A stretch of DNA of 64,000 nucleotides from Kocuria rosea subsp. polaris (lineage in GTDB: Bacteria; Actinomycetota; Actinomycetes; Actinomycetales; Micrococcaceae): NCBI GenBank assembly GCA_023896275.1, contig MLDA01000013.1, positions 57,686 through 121,685 on the forward strand, read 5' to 3'. A program made the position numbers and the translations under genes. How positions within the stretch are numbered: position 1 is the first letter of the stretch; the number at the start of each line of letters is the position of its first letter. This document shows, piece by piece, positions 1-7,977 of this stretch. The notes beneath the pieces are model-generated. The model saw only the letters and a program-made list of their open reading frames with translations. It was not told the origin of the DNA and did no database searches.

Positions 1-57
1 GAACTTCGCGACAAGAAGTTCATGAAGATCGTTTCCCTTGCTCCGGAGGTGCTGTAA
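1..57 (+). CDS. rplN: 50S ribosomal protein L14, C-terminal end (partial)
   Basis: The first 57 bases translate in frame to 18 residues ending [10 protein letters not shown] and a TAA stop, the typical C-terminus of bacterial ribosomal protein L14. The rest of the gene lies upstream of the window. L14 sits on the 50S surface at the subunit interface, and its gene precedes rplX in the spc operon, as here. Two bases separate its stop from the rplX start, so the two are surely co-transcribed. Confidence 0.9.
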   Translation, partial: ELRDKKFMKIVSLAPEVL

Positions 58-59
58 CT

Positions 60-422
60 ATGGGTGCAAAGATCAAAAAGGGTGACCTGGTTCAGGTCAT
101 CACTGGCGCTCGCCAGGAACGCGGCGGAGACCGCGGCAAGCAGGGCAAGGTTCTGAAGGTGTTCCCGGACGCGAACCGCGTTCTCGTCGAGGGAATCAAC
201 CGCGTGACCAAGCACGTCAAGGCTGGTCAGACCGACCGTGGCACCAAGACCGGTGGCATTCAGGTCGTCGAGGCCCCGCTGCACGTTTCCAACGTCGCCG
301 TGGTGGACCCCGAGACCAACAAGCCGACCCGCGTCGGTTTCCGCGAGGAGACCGTCGAGAAGGACGGCGAGAAGAAGACCGTGCGTGTTCGCTACGCCAA
401 GGCTTCCGGAAAGGCTCTCTAA
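60..422 (+). CDS. rplX: 50S ribosomal protein L24
   Basis: This 120-residue protein matches L24, an early-assembly protein of the 50S subunit that initiates folding of 23S rRNA domain I. The N-terminal KOW motif is visible as [12 protein letters not shown] followed by [12 protein letters not shown] (about residues 6-36), and the length fits actinobacterial L24. The ATG lies 2 nt after the rplN stop with GGAGG just upstream (inside the rplN end). Its stop TAA overlaps the rplE ATG by one base (TAATG), suggesting translational coupling. Confidence 0.97.
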   Translation: MGAKIKKGDLVQVITGARQERGGDRGKQGKVLKVFPDANRVLVEGINRVTKHVKAGQTDRGTKTGGIQVVEAPLHVSNVAVVDPETNKPTRVGFREETVEKDGEKKTVRVRYAKASGKAL

Positions 423-991
423 TGACTGATGCAGCTGTGAAGACTCAGCCGCGCCTGAAGGCCAAGTACCGCACCGAGGTCCGCGAGGCACTCCAGGGCG
501 AGTTCAACTACGTCAACTCCATGCAGATCCCCGGCCTGAGCAAGGTCGTCGTGAACATGGGTGTCGGCGAGGCCGCCAAGGACTCGAAGCTCATCGAAGG
601 CGCCGTCCGCGACCTGACCGCTATCACCGGTCAGAAGCCGGTCGTGACCCGTGCACGCAAGTCGATCGCTCAGTTCAAGCTGCGCGAAGGCATGCCGATC
701 GGTACCCACGCGACGCTGCGCGGCGACCGCATGTGGGAATTCGTGGACCGCCTGGTCACCCTGGCGCTCCCGCGTATCCGCGACTTCCGTGGCCTGTCCC
801 CGAAGCAGTTCGACGGCAACGGCAACTACACCTTCGGTCTCACGGAGCAGGTCATGTTCCACGAGATCGACCAGGACAAGGTTGACCGCGTCCGCGGTAT
901 GGACATCACCGTGGTCACCACCGCCAAGTCCGATGACGAAGGCCGCGCGCTGCTCAAGGCGCTGGGTTTCCCGTTCAAAACCGAAAACTAA
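422..991 (+). CDS. rplE: 50S ribosomal protein L5
   Basis: This 189-residue protein is L5, which binds 5S rRNA and contacts P-site tRNA in the central protuberance. The diagnostic stretch [22 protein letters not shown] is intact near residues 65-90, followed by [25 protein letters not shown]. The start codon overlaps the rplX stop by one base. In most bacteria rpsN (S14) follows; here a 58-nt spacer with a small hairpin leads directly to rpsH. Confidence 0.97.
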   Translation: MTDAAVKTQPRLKAKYRTEVREALQGEFNYVNSMQIPGLSKVVVNMGVGEAAKDSKLIEGAVRDLTAITGQKPVVTRARKSIAQFKLREGMPIGTHATLRGDRMWEFVDRLVTLALPRIRDFRGLSPKQFDGNGNYTFGLTEQVMFHEIDQDKVDRVRGMDITVVTTAKSDDEGRALLKALGFPFKTEN

Positions 992-1001
992 CTACGTTGC
1001 A

Positions 1002-1024
1002 GGTCCGCTCCTGTAGCGGATACC
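1002..1024 (+). promoter_or_regulatory. hairpin in the rplE-rpsH spacer
   Basis: GGTCCGCT and AGCGGATACC pair around a 5-nt loop, with a two-base AT bulge. The hairpin occupies the spacer where rpsN is usually found. There is no T-run, so it is not a classical terminator; it could be an RNA processing or stability element. Function is inferred only from structure and position. Confidence 0.4.
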
Positions 1025-1049
1025 ACAACGAGGAAGGGCAGAAGCCCAC

Positions 1050-1448
1050 ATGACTATGACAGATCCTGTCGCAGATATGCTGACTCGTCTGCGTAACGCC
1101 AACTCGGCTTTCCACGACACGGTTTCCATGCCGTCGTCGAAGCTGAAGCTGCGCGTCGCCGAGATCCTGAAGCGTGAAGGCTACATCGCCGAGTACGTCG
1201 AGGAAGCAGCAGAGGTCGGCAAGAAGCTGACCATCACCCTGAAGTTCGGCCCGCACCGCGAGCGTTCCATCGCTGGCCTGCGCCGCATTTCGAAGCCGGG
1301 ACTCCGCGTGTACGCGAAGTCCACGAACCTCCCGCACGTGCTGGGCGGCCTCGGCATCGCCATCCTGTCCACGTCCTCCGGTCTGCTCACGGACCGTCAG
1401 GCAGCCAAGAAGGGTGTGGGTGGGGAAGTCCTCGCCTACGTCTGGTAA
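1050..1448 (+). CDS. rpsH: 30S ribosomal protein S8
   Basis: This 132-residue protein is S8, which binds the central domain of 16S rRNA; in E. coli it also autoregulates the spc operon at the translational level. The start [18 protein letters not shown] and the C-terminal [26 protein letters not shown] are hallmark S8 segments. The ATG at 1050 lies downstream of GAGGAAGG. Another ATG six bases on (MTDPVADM) is a possible alternative. rplF begins 20 nt after the stop. Confidence 0.97.
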   Translation: MTMTDPVADMLTRLRNANSAFHDTVSMPSSKLKLRVAEILKREGYIAEYVEEAAEVGKKLTITLKFGPHRERSIAGLRRISKPGLRVYAKSTNLPHVLGGLGIAILSTSSGLLTDRQAAKKGVGGEVLAYVW

Positions 1449-1468
1449 CGGGAAGGGAGAACAGACAA

Positions 1469-2005
1469 ATGTCGCGTATTGGAGTACGTCCAATCACCAT
1501 CCCGTCCGGCGTCGAGGTCAAGGTTGACGGCAACGACGTCATCGTGAAGGGCCCGAAGGGTGAGCTGGTCACGACCATCTCGCCGATCATGTCGGTCGAG
1601 ATCGAGGACACCACCCTGACGGTGAAGCGTCCCGACGAGACCCGCGAGGCTCGCTCGCTGCACGGCCTGACCCGCACCCTGGTCAACAACATGATCCTGG
1701 GTGTGACCGAGGGCTACAGCAAGAAGCTGGAAATCCACGGCACCGGCTACCGCGTCGTCGCCAAGGGCACGGACCTCGAGTTCGCCCTCGGTTACTCGCA
1801 CCCGATCACCGTGAAGGCCCCTGAGGGCATTCAGCTTGTCACCGAAGGCGCCACCAAGGTGATCGTCTCCGGCATGAGCAAGCAGCAGGTAGGCGAGGTC
1901 GCCGCCAACATTCGTAAGCTGCGTCGTCCGGACCCGTACAAGGGCAAGGGCATCCGCTACGAAGGCGAACAGATCCGCCGCAAGGTCGGAAAGGCTGGTA
2001 AGTAA
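1469..2005 (+). CDS. rplF: 50S ribosomal protein L6
   Basis: This 178-residue protein is L6, located near the sarcin-ricin loop of 23S rRNA. The N-terminus [17 protein letters not shown] and the C-terminal signature [25 protein letters not shown] are characteristic. A GGGAAGGGAGA ribosome-binding site precedes the ATG. The rplR start follows two bases after the stop codon, consistent with one spc transcript. Confidence 0.97.
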   Translation: MSRIGVRPITIPSGVEVKVDGNDVIVKGPKGELVTTISPIMSVEIEDTTLTVKRPDETREARSLHGLTRTLVNNMILGVTEGYSKKLEIHGTGYRVVAKGTDLEFALGYSHPITVKAPEGIQLVTEGATKVIVSGMSKQQVGEVAANIRKLRRPDPYKGKGIRYEGEQIRRKVGKAGK

Positions 2006-2007
2006 TC

Positions 2008-2379
2008 ATGGCTCTCGGAATTAAGGGCAAGAGCAAGTCGGCCGCTCGCGGCCGCCGCCACCTGCGCCTCCGCAAGAAGGTTACGGGTACCGCCGTTCGT
2101 CCGCGCCTCGTCGTGAACCGCTCGGCTCGTCACATGTTCGTCCAGGTCGTCGATGACAGCCAGGGCATCACCGTGGCCTCGGCTTCCACCATGGAAGCTG
2201 ACCTTCGCGCCTTTGACGGCGACAAGTCGGCCAAGGCCAAGCGCGTTGGCGAGCTCGTCGCCGAGCGCGCCAAGGCTGCCGGCGTCGAGACCGTGGTCTT
2301 CGACCGCGGCGGCAACAAGTACCACGGCCGTGTGGCCGCGGTGGCCGACGGCGCACGGGAAGGCGGGCTGGCACTGTGA
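2008..2379 (+). CDS. rplR: 50S ribosomal protein L18
   Basis: This 123-residue protein is L18, a 5S rRNA-binding protein of the central protuberance. Recognisable segments are [21 protein letters not shown] near the N-terminus and [24 protein letters not shown] at the C-terminus. The first rpsE start candidate (GTG at 2376) overlaps its TGA stop by four bases, a coupled arrangement. Confidence 0.97.
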   Translation: MALGIKGKSKSAARGRRHLRLRKKVTGTAVRPRLVVNRSARHMFVQVVDDSQGITVASASTMEADLRAFDGDKSAKAKRVGELVAERAKAAGVETVVFDRGGNKYHGRVAAVADGAREGGLAL

Positions 2380-3068
2380 GCGAAGCTACTAACGAGAAGG
2401 AACCCCAGGTGTCTGAAGCTACTGAGCAGACCGCCCAGGCGGAGAACACCGGTGGCCGTCGCGGCGAGGGCCGCGGTCGTGGCGAAGGCCGTGGCCGTGG
2501 CGAGGGTCGTGGCCGTGGCCGCGATTCCCGCGACAACCGCAACGAAGACAAGGACAAGTTCCTTGAGCGCGTTGTGACCATCAACCGCGTTTCCAAGGTC
2601 GTCAAGGGCGGCCGTCGCTTCAGCTTCACCGCACTCGTGGTGGTCGGCGACGGCAACGGTCTCGTCGGCGTCGGCTACGGCAAGGCCAAGGAAGTTCCGG
2701 CCGCCATTGCCAAGGGCGTCGAGGAGGCGAAGAAGAACTTCTTCCGCGTCCCCCGCGTTGGAACCACCATCCCGCACCTGGTGCAGGGCGAGGCCGCTGC
2801 CGGCGTCGTGCTGCTGCGCCCGGCCGCTCCGGGTACCGGCGTTATCGCCGGTGGCCCGATCCGCGCCGTGCTCGAGTGCGCCGGTATCCACGATGTCCTG
2901 TCCAAGTCCATGGGCTCGGCCAACCAGATCAACATGGTGCACGGCGCCATCGCTGCTCTGAAGGGTCTTGAAGAGCCGGCCGCTGTGGCCGCTCGCCGTG
3001 GTCTGGCCATGGACGAGGTCGTGCCGCCCCAGATGCTGCGCATCCTCAACGAGAAGGCAGGTGCTTAA
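2376..3068 (+). CDS. rpsE: 30S ribosomal protein S5 with Arg-Gly-rich N-terminal extension
   Basis: This protein of up to 230 residues is S5, which acts in decoding fidelity and mRNA unwinding at the entry tunnel. The S5 core starts near residue 60 ([20 protein letters not shown]) and continues through the second domain. Ahead of it lies a low-complexity tail, residues 26-56, built of three GEGRGR units. Two starts are possible: GTG 2376, overlapping the rplR stop, and GTG 2409, with a good AAGGA site in front; the latter gives 219 residues. Tails on S5 are seen in actinobacteria, but the repeat is long enough to note. rpmD follows four bases after the stop. Confidence 0.95.
   Translation: MSEATNEKEPQVSEATEQTAQAENTGGRRGEGRGRGEGRGRGEGRGRGRDSRDNRNEDKDKFLERVVTINRVSKVVKGGRRFSFTALVVVGDGNGLVGVGYGKAKEVPAAIAKGVEEAKKNFFRVPRVGTTIPHLVQGEAAAGVVLLRPAAPGTGVIAGGPIRAVLECAGIHDVLSKSMGSANQINMVHGAIAALKGLEEPAAVAARRGLAMDEVVPPQMLRILNEKAGA
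2463..2516 (+). repeat. three imperfect 18-bp tandem repeats within rpsE
   Basis: Three consecutive imperfect 18-bp units encode GEGRGR three times in the S5 N-terminal tail. They differ at synonymous positions. Copy number could vary between strains by slippage. Confidence 0.75.
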
Positions 3069-3072
3069 GCTC

Positions 3073-3279
3073 ATGGCGAAGAACCTGGTCCCCAGCGACG
3101 CAAAGCTGGCTATCACCCAGATCAAGTCCACCATTGGTGGCAAGCAGAACCAGCGCGATACCCTGCGTTCGCTCGGTCTCAAGCGCATCGGCCACACCGT
3201 GGTCCGTACCGCTGATTCCGTGACCGTGGGCATGATCAACACGGTTCCGCACCTCGTGAAGGTTGAGGAGGCGAAGTAA
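3073..3279 (+). CDS. rpmD: 50S ribosomal protein L30
   Basis: This 68-residue protein is L30, a small 50S protein. Diagnostic features are [25 protein letters not shown] and the C-terminal half [26 protein letters not shown]. The ATG at 3073 is chosen because it starts the conserved MAKNL segment four bases after the rpsE stop; an in-frame upstream extension would overlap rpsE by about 100 bases and is not S5/L30-like. rplO begins two bases after the stop. Confidence 0.95.
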   Translation: MAKNLVPSDAKLAITQIKSTIGGKQNQRDTLRSLGLKRIGHTVVRTADSVTVGMINTVPHLVKVEEAK

Positions 3280-3281
3280 TC

Positions 3282-3737
3282 ATGGCAAACAAGGAAACCG
3301 CACTCAAGGTTCACCACCTGCGTCCCGCTGAGGGTGCCAAGACCGCCAAGACCCGTGTGGGTCGTGGTGAGGCATCCAAGGGTAAGACCGCAGGTCGTGG
3401 TACCAAGGGCACCAAGGCCCGTTACCAGGTCAAGGCCGGCTTCGCAGGCGGGCAGCTGCCGCTGCACATGCGCCTGCCGAAGCTGCGTGGCTTCAAGAAC
3501 CCGTTCCGCGTCGAGTTCCAGGTTGTCAACCTGGAGAAGATCTCGGAGCTGTTCCCGGAGGGTGGCGACGTAACCGTCGAGGCTCTCGTGGAGAAGGGTG
3601 CCGTTCGCAAGAACCAGCCCGTCAAGGTTCTGGGCACGGGCGACATCACCGTCAAGGTGGACGTGAAGGCCAACGCCTTCTCGAAGTCCGCTGCTGAGAA
3701 GATCGCCGCTGCCGGCGGCTCCGTGACCGAGCTCTAA
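3282..3737 (+). CDS. rplO: 50S ribosomal protein L15
   Basis: This 151-residue protein is L15, a late-assembly 50S protein. It shows the conserved basic N-terminal region [20 protein letters not shown], the [10 protein letters not shown] segment and the [21 protein letters not shown] signature. It is the last gene before a strong terminator, so the ribosomal part of the spc transcript probably ends here and secY begins a new unit. Confidence 0.97.
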   Translation: MANKETALKVHHLRPAEGAKTAKTRVGRGEASKGKTAGRGTKGTKARYQVKAGFAGGQLPLHMRLPKLRGFKNPFRVEFQVVNLEKISELFPEGGDVTVEALVEKGAVRKNQPVKVLGTGDITVKVDVKANAFSKSAAEKIAAAGGSVTEL

Positions 3738-3760
3738 GGTCTCGCATCTCAGCTAGGGGA

Positions 3761-3807
3761 GGGTCCTCGGCGAGCCGGACATTGTCCGGTCCGTCGGGGG
3801 CCCTTTT
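3761..3807 (+). terminator. rho-independent terminator after rplO
   Basis: The bases pair as a long hairpin: GCCGGAC/GTCCGG inside, GGGTCCTCGGCG/CGTCGGGGGCCC outside, followed immediately by TTTTCTC. It separates rplO from secY and would end or attenuate the ribosomal protein transcript. Confidence 0.8.
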
Positions 3808-3935
3808 CTCGTTCCCGGCGATTGTCAAGAAGTTTTTCACACGTGACGGCGGCATGGTGAGTGCCCCGTCACTTCTACCGGTAGACTCGTCTAGTCACTT
3901 CGGCCACTGCCGGTTCACTGTCTTCAGGAGGACGC

Positions 3936-5240
3936 TTGTTTAGCGCCATTGCCCGGGTATTCCGGACGCCTGACTTGCGACGCAAGTTGTTGTTCACCCT
4001 AGGGATCATCGTCATCTACCGCATCGGTGTCTTCATTCCGACACCAGGCGTGGACTACGGAAACGTTCAGCAGTGTCTCGCCCTGGGGAACACCACGGGG
4101 GGCGTTTACGAGTTCGTGAACCTCTTCAGCGGTGGTGCACTCCTGCAGGTTTCGATCTTCGCGATGGGCATCATGCCCTACATCACCGCGGCGATCATCG
4201 TGCAGCTGCTGCGCGTCGTGATCCCGCGCTTCGAGGAGCTGCACAAGGAGGGATCGAGCGGCCAGAGCAAGCTGACGCAGTACACGCGTTATCTCACGAT
4301 CGCGCTCGGCGTCCTCCAAGCCACGACGCTGGTGTCGTTGGCCCGCAGCGGGATCCTCTTCCCGGGCTGTCAGCTCCCGATCGTCCCCGAAGACAGCATC
4401 CTGGTGATCCTGCTGATGATCCTCACGCTGACCGCCGGCACCGTCTGCATCATGTGGATGGGCGAGATGGTCACGGAGAAGGGCATCGGCAACGGCATGT
4501 CCATGATGATCTTCGTGTCGATCGCCGCCGGCTTCCCGGCCTCCATGGGCAGCATCTTCCGGGCTCAGGGCTGGACCGTGTTCTTCGCGGTCATCCTGAT
4601 CGGCCTGCTGGTCATCGGGCTCGTGGTCTTCGTCGAGCAGTCCCAGCGACGGGTCCCGGTCCAGTACGCCAAGCGCATGGTGGGCCGCCGCTCCGTCGGC
4701 GGTTCCTCGACCTACATCCCGATCAAGGTCAACATGGCCGGCGTGATCCCCGTGATCTTCGCGTCCTCGATGCTGGCCCTGCCGGGCATGCTCGTTCAGT
4801 TCAACACGAACGACGACGGCAGCCTCCCGGGCTGGGCCCAGTGGATCTCGACGCACCTGAGCACCTCCAGCCCGCTGTACATGGCGGTCTACGTGCTCAT
4901 GGTTATCGGCTTCACCTACTTCTACGTTTCGATCACGTTCAACCCGACCGAGGTCGCGGAGAACATGAAGAAGTACGGTGGCTTCATTCCTGGCATCCGC
5001 GCCGGCAAGCCGACCGCGGACTATCTGCAGTACGTGCTCAGCCGCATCACGTTCCCGGGTTCCATCTACCTGGGTCTGATCGCGCTGACGCCGCTGATCG
5101 CCTTCGTGCTGATCAGGGCAGACCAGAACTTCCCCTTTGGCGGCATCTCGGTCCTCATCATGGTCGGTGTCGGTCTTGAGACCGTCAAGCAAATCAATGC
5201 TCAGATGCAGCAGCGACACTACGAAGGACTTCTGCGATGA
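3936..5240 (+). CDS. secY: protein translocase subunit SecY
   Basis: This 434-residue integral membrane protein is SecY, the channel-forming subunit of the SecYEG translocon. Ten hydrophobic segments can be traced. Family signatures include GVFIPTPGVDY near the N-terminus, FSGGALLQVSIFAMGIMPYI (second helix and plug region) and AGKPTADYLQYVLSRITFPGS in the C-terminal half. Translation starts at TTG 3936, chosen because CAGGAGGAC lies just upstream. The last four bases overlap adk (ATGA), indicating coupling. Confidence 0.97.
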   Translation: MFSAIARVFRTPDLRRKLLFTLGIIVIYRIGVFIPTPGVDYGNVQQCLALGNTTGGVYEFVNLFSGGALLQVSIFAMGIMPYITAAIIVQLLRVVIPRFEELHKEGSSGQSKLTQYTRYLTIALGVLQATTLVSLARSGILFPGCQLPIVPEDSILVILLMILTLTAGTVCIMWMGEMVTEKGIGNGMSMMIFVSIAAGFPASMGSIFRAQGWTVFFAVILIGLLVIGLVVFVEQSQRRVPVQYAKRMVGRRSVGGSSTYIPIKVNMAGVIPVIFASSMLALPGMLVQFNTNDDGSLPGWAQWISTHLSTSSPLYMAVYVLMVIGFTYFYVSITFNPTEVAENMKKYGGFIPGIRAGKPTADYLQYVLSRITFPGSIYLGLIALTPLIAFVLIRADQNFPFGGISVLIMVGVGLETVKQINAQMQQRHYEGLLR

Positions 5241-5809
5241 CTCGTCTCCTCATTGTCGGCCCTCCGGGCTCGGGCAAGGGCACCCAGGCCGAACGAATCT
5301 CTGCCAAGCTGGGAGTCGTCGCCATCTCGACTGGCGACATCTTCCGCGCCAACGTCAAGGGCGGCACTCCTCTCGGCCTCGAAGCCAAGAAGTACATCGA
5401 CGCCGGCAACTTCGTCCCGGACTCGGTCACCAACAACATGGTGCGCGACCGCCTCGCCCAGGACGACGTCGAGAACGGCTTCCTGCTCGACGGCTACCCG
5501 CGCACGTCGGCTCAGGTCGACGAACTCGACGCCATCCTCGGCGACAACCAGCAGCAGCTCGACGCCGTGCTGATGCTCACCGTCGACGACGAGGAGCTCG
5601 TCACCCGGCTGCTCAAGCGCGCCGAGATCGAAGGCCGCGCCGATGACACCGAAGACGTGATCCGTCACCGTCTCGCGCTGTACCACGAGCAGACCGCGGT
5701 TGTTGTCGACCGCTACCGCGAGCGCGGCATCGTCCGCGAGGTCAACGGCCTCGGCGACGTCGACGACGTCACCGCCCGCCTCCTCGACGGCCTGGCCGAG
5801 AACGCCTAG
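5237..5809 (+). CDS. adk: adenylate kinase
   Basis: Adenylate kinase (190 residues) converts ATP and AMP to two ADP in the cytoplasm. The P-loop GPPGSGKGTQ is at residues 8-17, the AMP-binding region follows (STGDIFRANV), and DGYPRTSAQVDELD carries the family signature. RADDTEDVIRHRL lies in a short lid without the Cys-rich insertion, so this is the short, zinc-free type. It overlaps the secY stop by four bases, the standard secY-adk-map order of actinobacteria. Confidence 0.97.
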   Translation: MTRLLIVGPPGSGKGTQAERISAKLGVVAISTGDIFRANVKGGTPLGLEAKKYIDAGNFVPDSVTNNMVRDRLAQDDVENGFLLDGYPRTSAQVDELDAILGDNQQQLDAVLMLTVDDEELVTRLLKRAEIEGRADDTEDVIRHRLALYHEQTAVVVDRYRERGIVREVNGLGDVDDVTARLLDGLAENA

Positions 5810-5831
5810 CCATTTCCCGGAGCACGACAAC

Positions 5832-5863
5832 GGCAGCCCCCGCACTCGCGTGCGAGGGCTGCC
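5832..5863 (+). terminator. hairpin between adk and map
   Basis: GGCAGCCCCCGCAC pairs with GTGCGAGGGCTGCC around a 4-base loop with one mismatch. No T-run follows, so termination is uncertain; it may act as a partial terminator or an mRNA stabiliser for the secY-adk message. Confidence 0.55.
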
Positions 5864-5954
5864 GCCGTCGTTCTCAGCGGAATCCGCACGCCGCCGCACG
5901 CGGCGGAACCACACCCCGGCACGGCCGGGGTACACAGAAGAAGGACATCCAGTC

Positions 5955-6785
5955 ATGAGCTTCCGCTCGTCGAAGATCGAATACAAGTCGAACCCGCAGA
6001 TCCTGAAGATGCGCGAGGCCGGACTCGTCCTGGCCGAGGCGCTCGACACGACGGTCGCCGCGGCCAAGGTCGGGATGACGACGGCGGAGCTCGACGCGGT
6101 CTTCGAATCCGTGATCACCGAGCACGGCACCACCAGCAACTTCAAGGGCTACCACGGCTTCCCGGCGACGATCTGCGCCTCGGTCAACGAGGAGGTGGTG
6201 CACGGCATCCCGGGCTCTCGTGTGCTCGAGGACGGTGACGTACTCAAGATCGATGGCGGCTGCATCGTCGACGGCTGGCACGCCGACTCCGCCCGCACCG
6301 TGATCGTCGGCACCGCCGACCCGGCCGACCAGCGGCTCTCCGACATCACGCAGGAGGCCATGTGGGCCGGCATCGCCGCTCTCGCGAATGCCCGCTTTGT
6401 TGGCCAGATCGGCGAGGCCATCGATGACTTCGTCTCCGCGCAGGAGGGTGCCCCGCTCGGCATCCTCGAGGACTACGTCGGCCACGGCATCGGCTCCGAG
6501 ATGCACATGCCGCCGGACGTGCTCAACTACCGCTCCGGCCACCGCGGCCCGCGGGTGAAGCCGGGCATGTGCCTGGCCATCGAGCCCATGCTCGTGCGCG
6601 GCGGCATCGAGACGGCAGTCCTGGAGGATGACTGGACGATCGTCACGACCGACCGCTCCCGCGCCTCCCAGTGGGAGCACTCGGTCGCCGTCACCATGGG
6701 CGGCATCTGGGTCCTCACCGCGCACGACGGCGGGGCCGAGCGCCTGGCGAAGTACGGTGTCACGCCCTCCCCAGTCATCCCGTAG
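5955..6785 (+). CDS. map: type I methionine aminopeptidase
   Basis: This 276-residue enzyme removes the initiator methionine from nascent proteins. The five metal ligands of the pita-bread fold are visible: Asp in KIDGG, Asp in HADSART, His in GHGIG, Glu in IEPM and Glu in WEHSVAV. The ATG at 5955 follows AGAAGGA with good spacing; upstream in-frame sequence runs through the adk terminator and is not MAP-like. In most actinobacteria infA follows directly; here four genes on the opposite strand intervene. Confidence 0.97.
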   Translation: MSFRSSKIEYKSNPQILKMREAGLVLAEALDTTVAAAKVGMTTAELDAVFESVITEHGTTSNFKGYHGFPATICASVNEEVVHGIPGSRVLEDGDVLKIDGGCIVDGWHADSARTVIVGTADPADQRLSDITQEAMWAGIAALANARFVGQIGEAIDDFVSAQEGAPLGILEDYVGHGIGSEMHMPPDVLNYRSGHRGPRVKPGMCLAIEPMLVRGGIETAVLEDDWTIVTTDRSRASQWEHSVAVTMGGIWVLTAHDGGAERLAKYGVTPSPVIP

Positions 6786-6800
6786 CAGCACATCTGACAA

Positions 6801-6859
6801 ACGCCCCGTGAGGCGATGTCGCTTCCACTAGAGAAGAGCGACGTCGACTCACGGGGCGT
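6801..6859. terminator. bidirectional hairpin terminator between map and the DUF559 gene
   Basis: The outer 12-bp stem ACGCCCCGTGAG/CTCACGGGGCGT is extended inward by GCGATGTCGCT/AGCGACGTCGA, giving a stem of roughly 23 bp. It sits between convergent genes, and the stop codon of the minus-strand gene lies inside the right arm. The same outer stem recurs at 7905-7963. Confidence 0.7.
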
Positions 6860-7826
6860 CGTTCATTCTGCGGCCACATCGCCCAGCAGCGAGTAGCGCC
6901 TGCTGCACGACGTTGGCGGCCCGGACGAAGTCGGTGCGCCAGTCCAGCCGGTCGAATTTGTAGTAGGCCCAGCCTGCGGAAGTGAACGCGTTGTCCCGGG
7001 CGTTATCGGCGCTCAGGCGTTCGTAGCTTCGATGCCCTCCGCCGTCGTACTGGAGCGCGATGCGGTACCTCCGGTAGCCGACGTCGGCGGTGGGGGAGTA
7101 GGGATCCGCCGGGTCGAGCGCGACTTGGAGGTCCGGTTCCGGCAGCCCCACCCGCACGAGCGCGAGCCGCAGTCTTGTCTCCGCCGGCGAGTCGGAGCCG
7201 ACGCGAATTTGTTCGAGCGCCGTGCGGGCGCGGCGGATGCCCTGGAGGTTGGGGTGGGCCGACAGGAGACCGGCGAGCTCTTCCCGCGTAGCCCAAGGCC
7301 GGCTCCGGCCTTCGAAGCGTGGCCGCGGGTTGCGGACGATTTGGTCGCCGACGGCCACCAGGTCGGGGATGGTCAGTTCGGCGGCGAGGTCGAGCCATGT
7401 TCTCGCTGGCGTGGTGACGAGGGCCATCGAGCCGGACGGCAGGCCCGATGCTGGCGGGGCGTACTGGATCTCGGAGGCCATGGTGAGCGTCTGGTGCACT
7501 TCGATTCCGGCCAGTTGGGGACGTACGCGCCCGGCCTGGCAACTGACTGCCAGTGAACGTGGCCGGGACGAGTCGTAGGGCAGCCAGAAGTCGTGGATCT
7601 TCGCGGCCGTGCGGTGCGAAGCCCACAGCCTGGGGTGGAGCAGATCCAGGCCGGCAACGACGGCGAGATCTGGCGGGTCGTCCATCGCGTGCGCGTAGAG
7701 TCCGCGCTGCAGGTTGCGAACGTCGCGGGATCGTAGGCGTCCTGGGCTCACACCGAGCTCCGACGCCTGCTGGTGGGTGAAGACGCGTCCGGACAAGGCA
7801 GCGGGGAACGGGCCGGGGGAGCGCAT
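6849..7826 (-). CDS. DUF559-type (VSR-like) protein with AbiEi-like N-terminus
   Basis: The protein (325 residues from ATG 7826, or 349 from an ATG at 7898) resembles a family common in actinobacteria. The N-terminal part (RVFTHQQASELGVSPGRLRSR, then LQRGLYAH) looks like the winged-helix region of AbiEi-type proteins. The C-terminal part resembles the PD-(D/E)XK fold of very-short-patch-repair endonucleases: SPAETRLRLALV, TADVGY, ALQYDGGGH. The usual acidic residue in the last motif is Gln, so activity is uncertain. The role in the cell is unknown. It lies alone, opposite to the ribosomal operon and between two hairpins with the same stem. Confidence 0.65.
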   Translation of the reverse strand: MRSPGPFPAALSGRVFTHQQASELGVSPGRLRSRDVRNLQRGLYAHAMDDPPDLAVVAGLDLLHPRLWASHRTAAKIHDFWLPYDSSRPRSLAVSCQAGRVRPQLAGIEVHQTLTMASEIQYAPPASGLPSGSMALVTTPARTWLDLAAELTIPDLVAVGDQIVRNPRPRFEGRSRPWATREELAGLLSAHPNLQGIRRARTALEQIRVGSDSPAETRLRLALVRVGLPEPDLQVALDPADPYSPTADVGYRRYRIALQYDGGGHRSYERLSADNARDNAFTSAGWAYYKFDRLDWRTDFVRAANVVQQALLAAGRCGRRMNDAP

Positions 7827-7904
7827 GCTCCCAGTCTTGTCGACGATGGACCGCGCTGCCGGGGTTTTCCACAGTTCCTGGCGGGGAAGTCCGCGCACGC
7901 GAGA

Positions 7905-7963
7905 ACGCCCCGTGAGTTTTCGTCGTTCAGCGCGCGGCGCTACGACGACTTCTCACGGGGCGT
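7905..7963. terminator. hairpin with the same outer stem as 6801-6859
   Basis: ACGCCCCGTGAG (7905-7916) pairs with CTCACGGGGCGT (7952-7963); inside, CGTCGT pairs with ACGACG. It lies just downstream of the minus-strand sugar-transporter operon, so it probably terminates that transcript, although no T-run follows on that strand. Confidence 0.65.
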
Positions 7964-7977
7964 CCGGAAGAGAGCGG

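Noticed and set aside
2130..3467. Long minus-strand open frame (445 codons) over rplR-rpsE-rpmD-rplO
   Set aside because: It is a mirror frame of highly expressed ribosomal genes in GC-rich DNA; its translation has no domain and every gene below it is certain.
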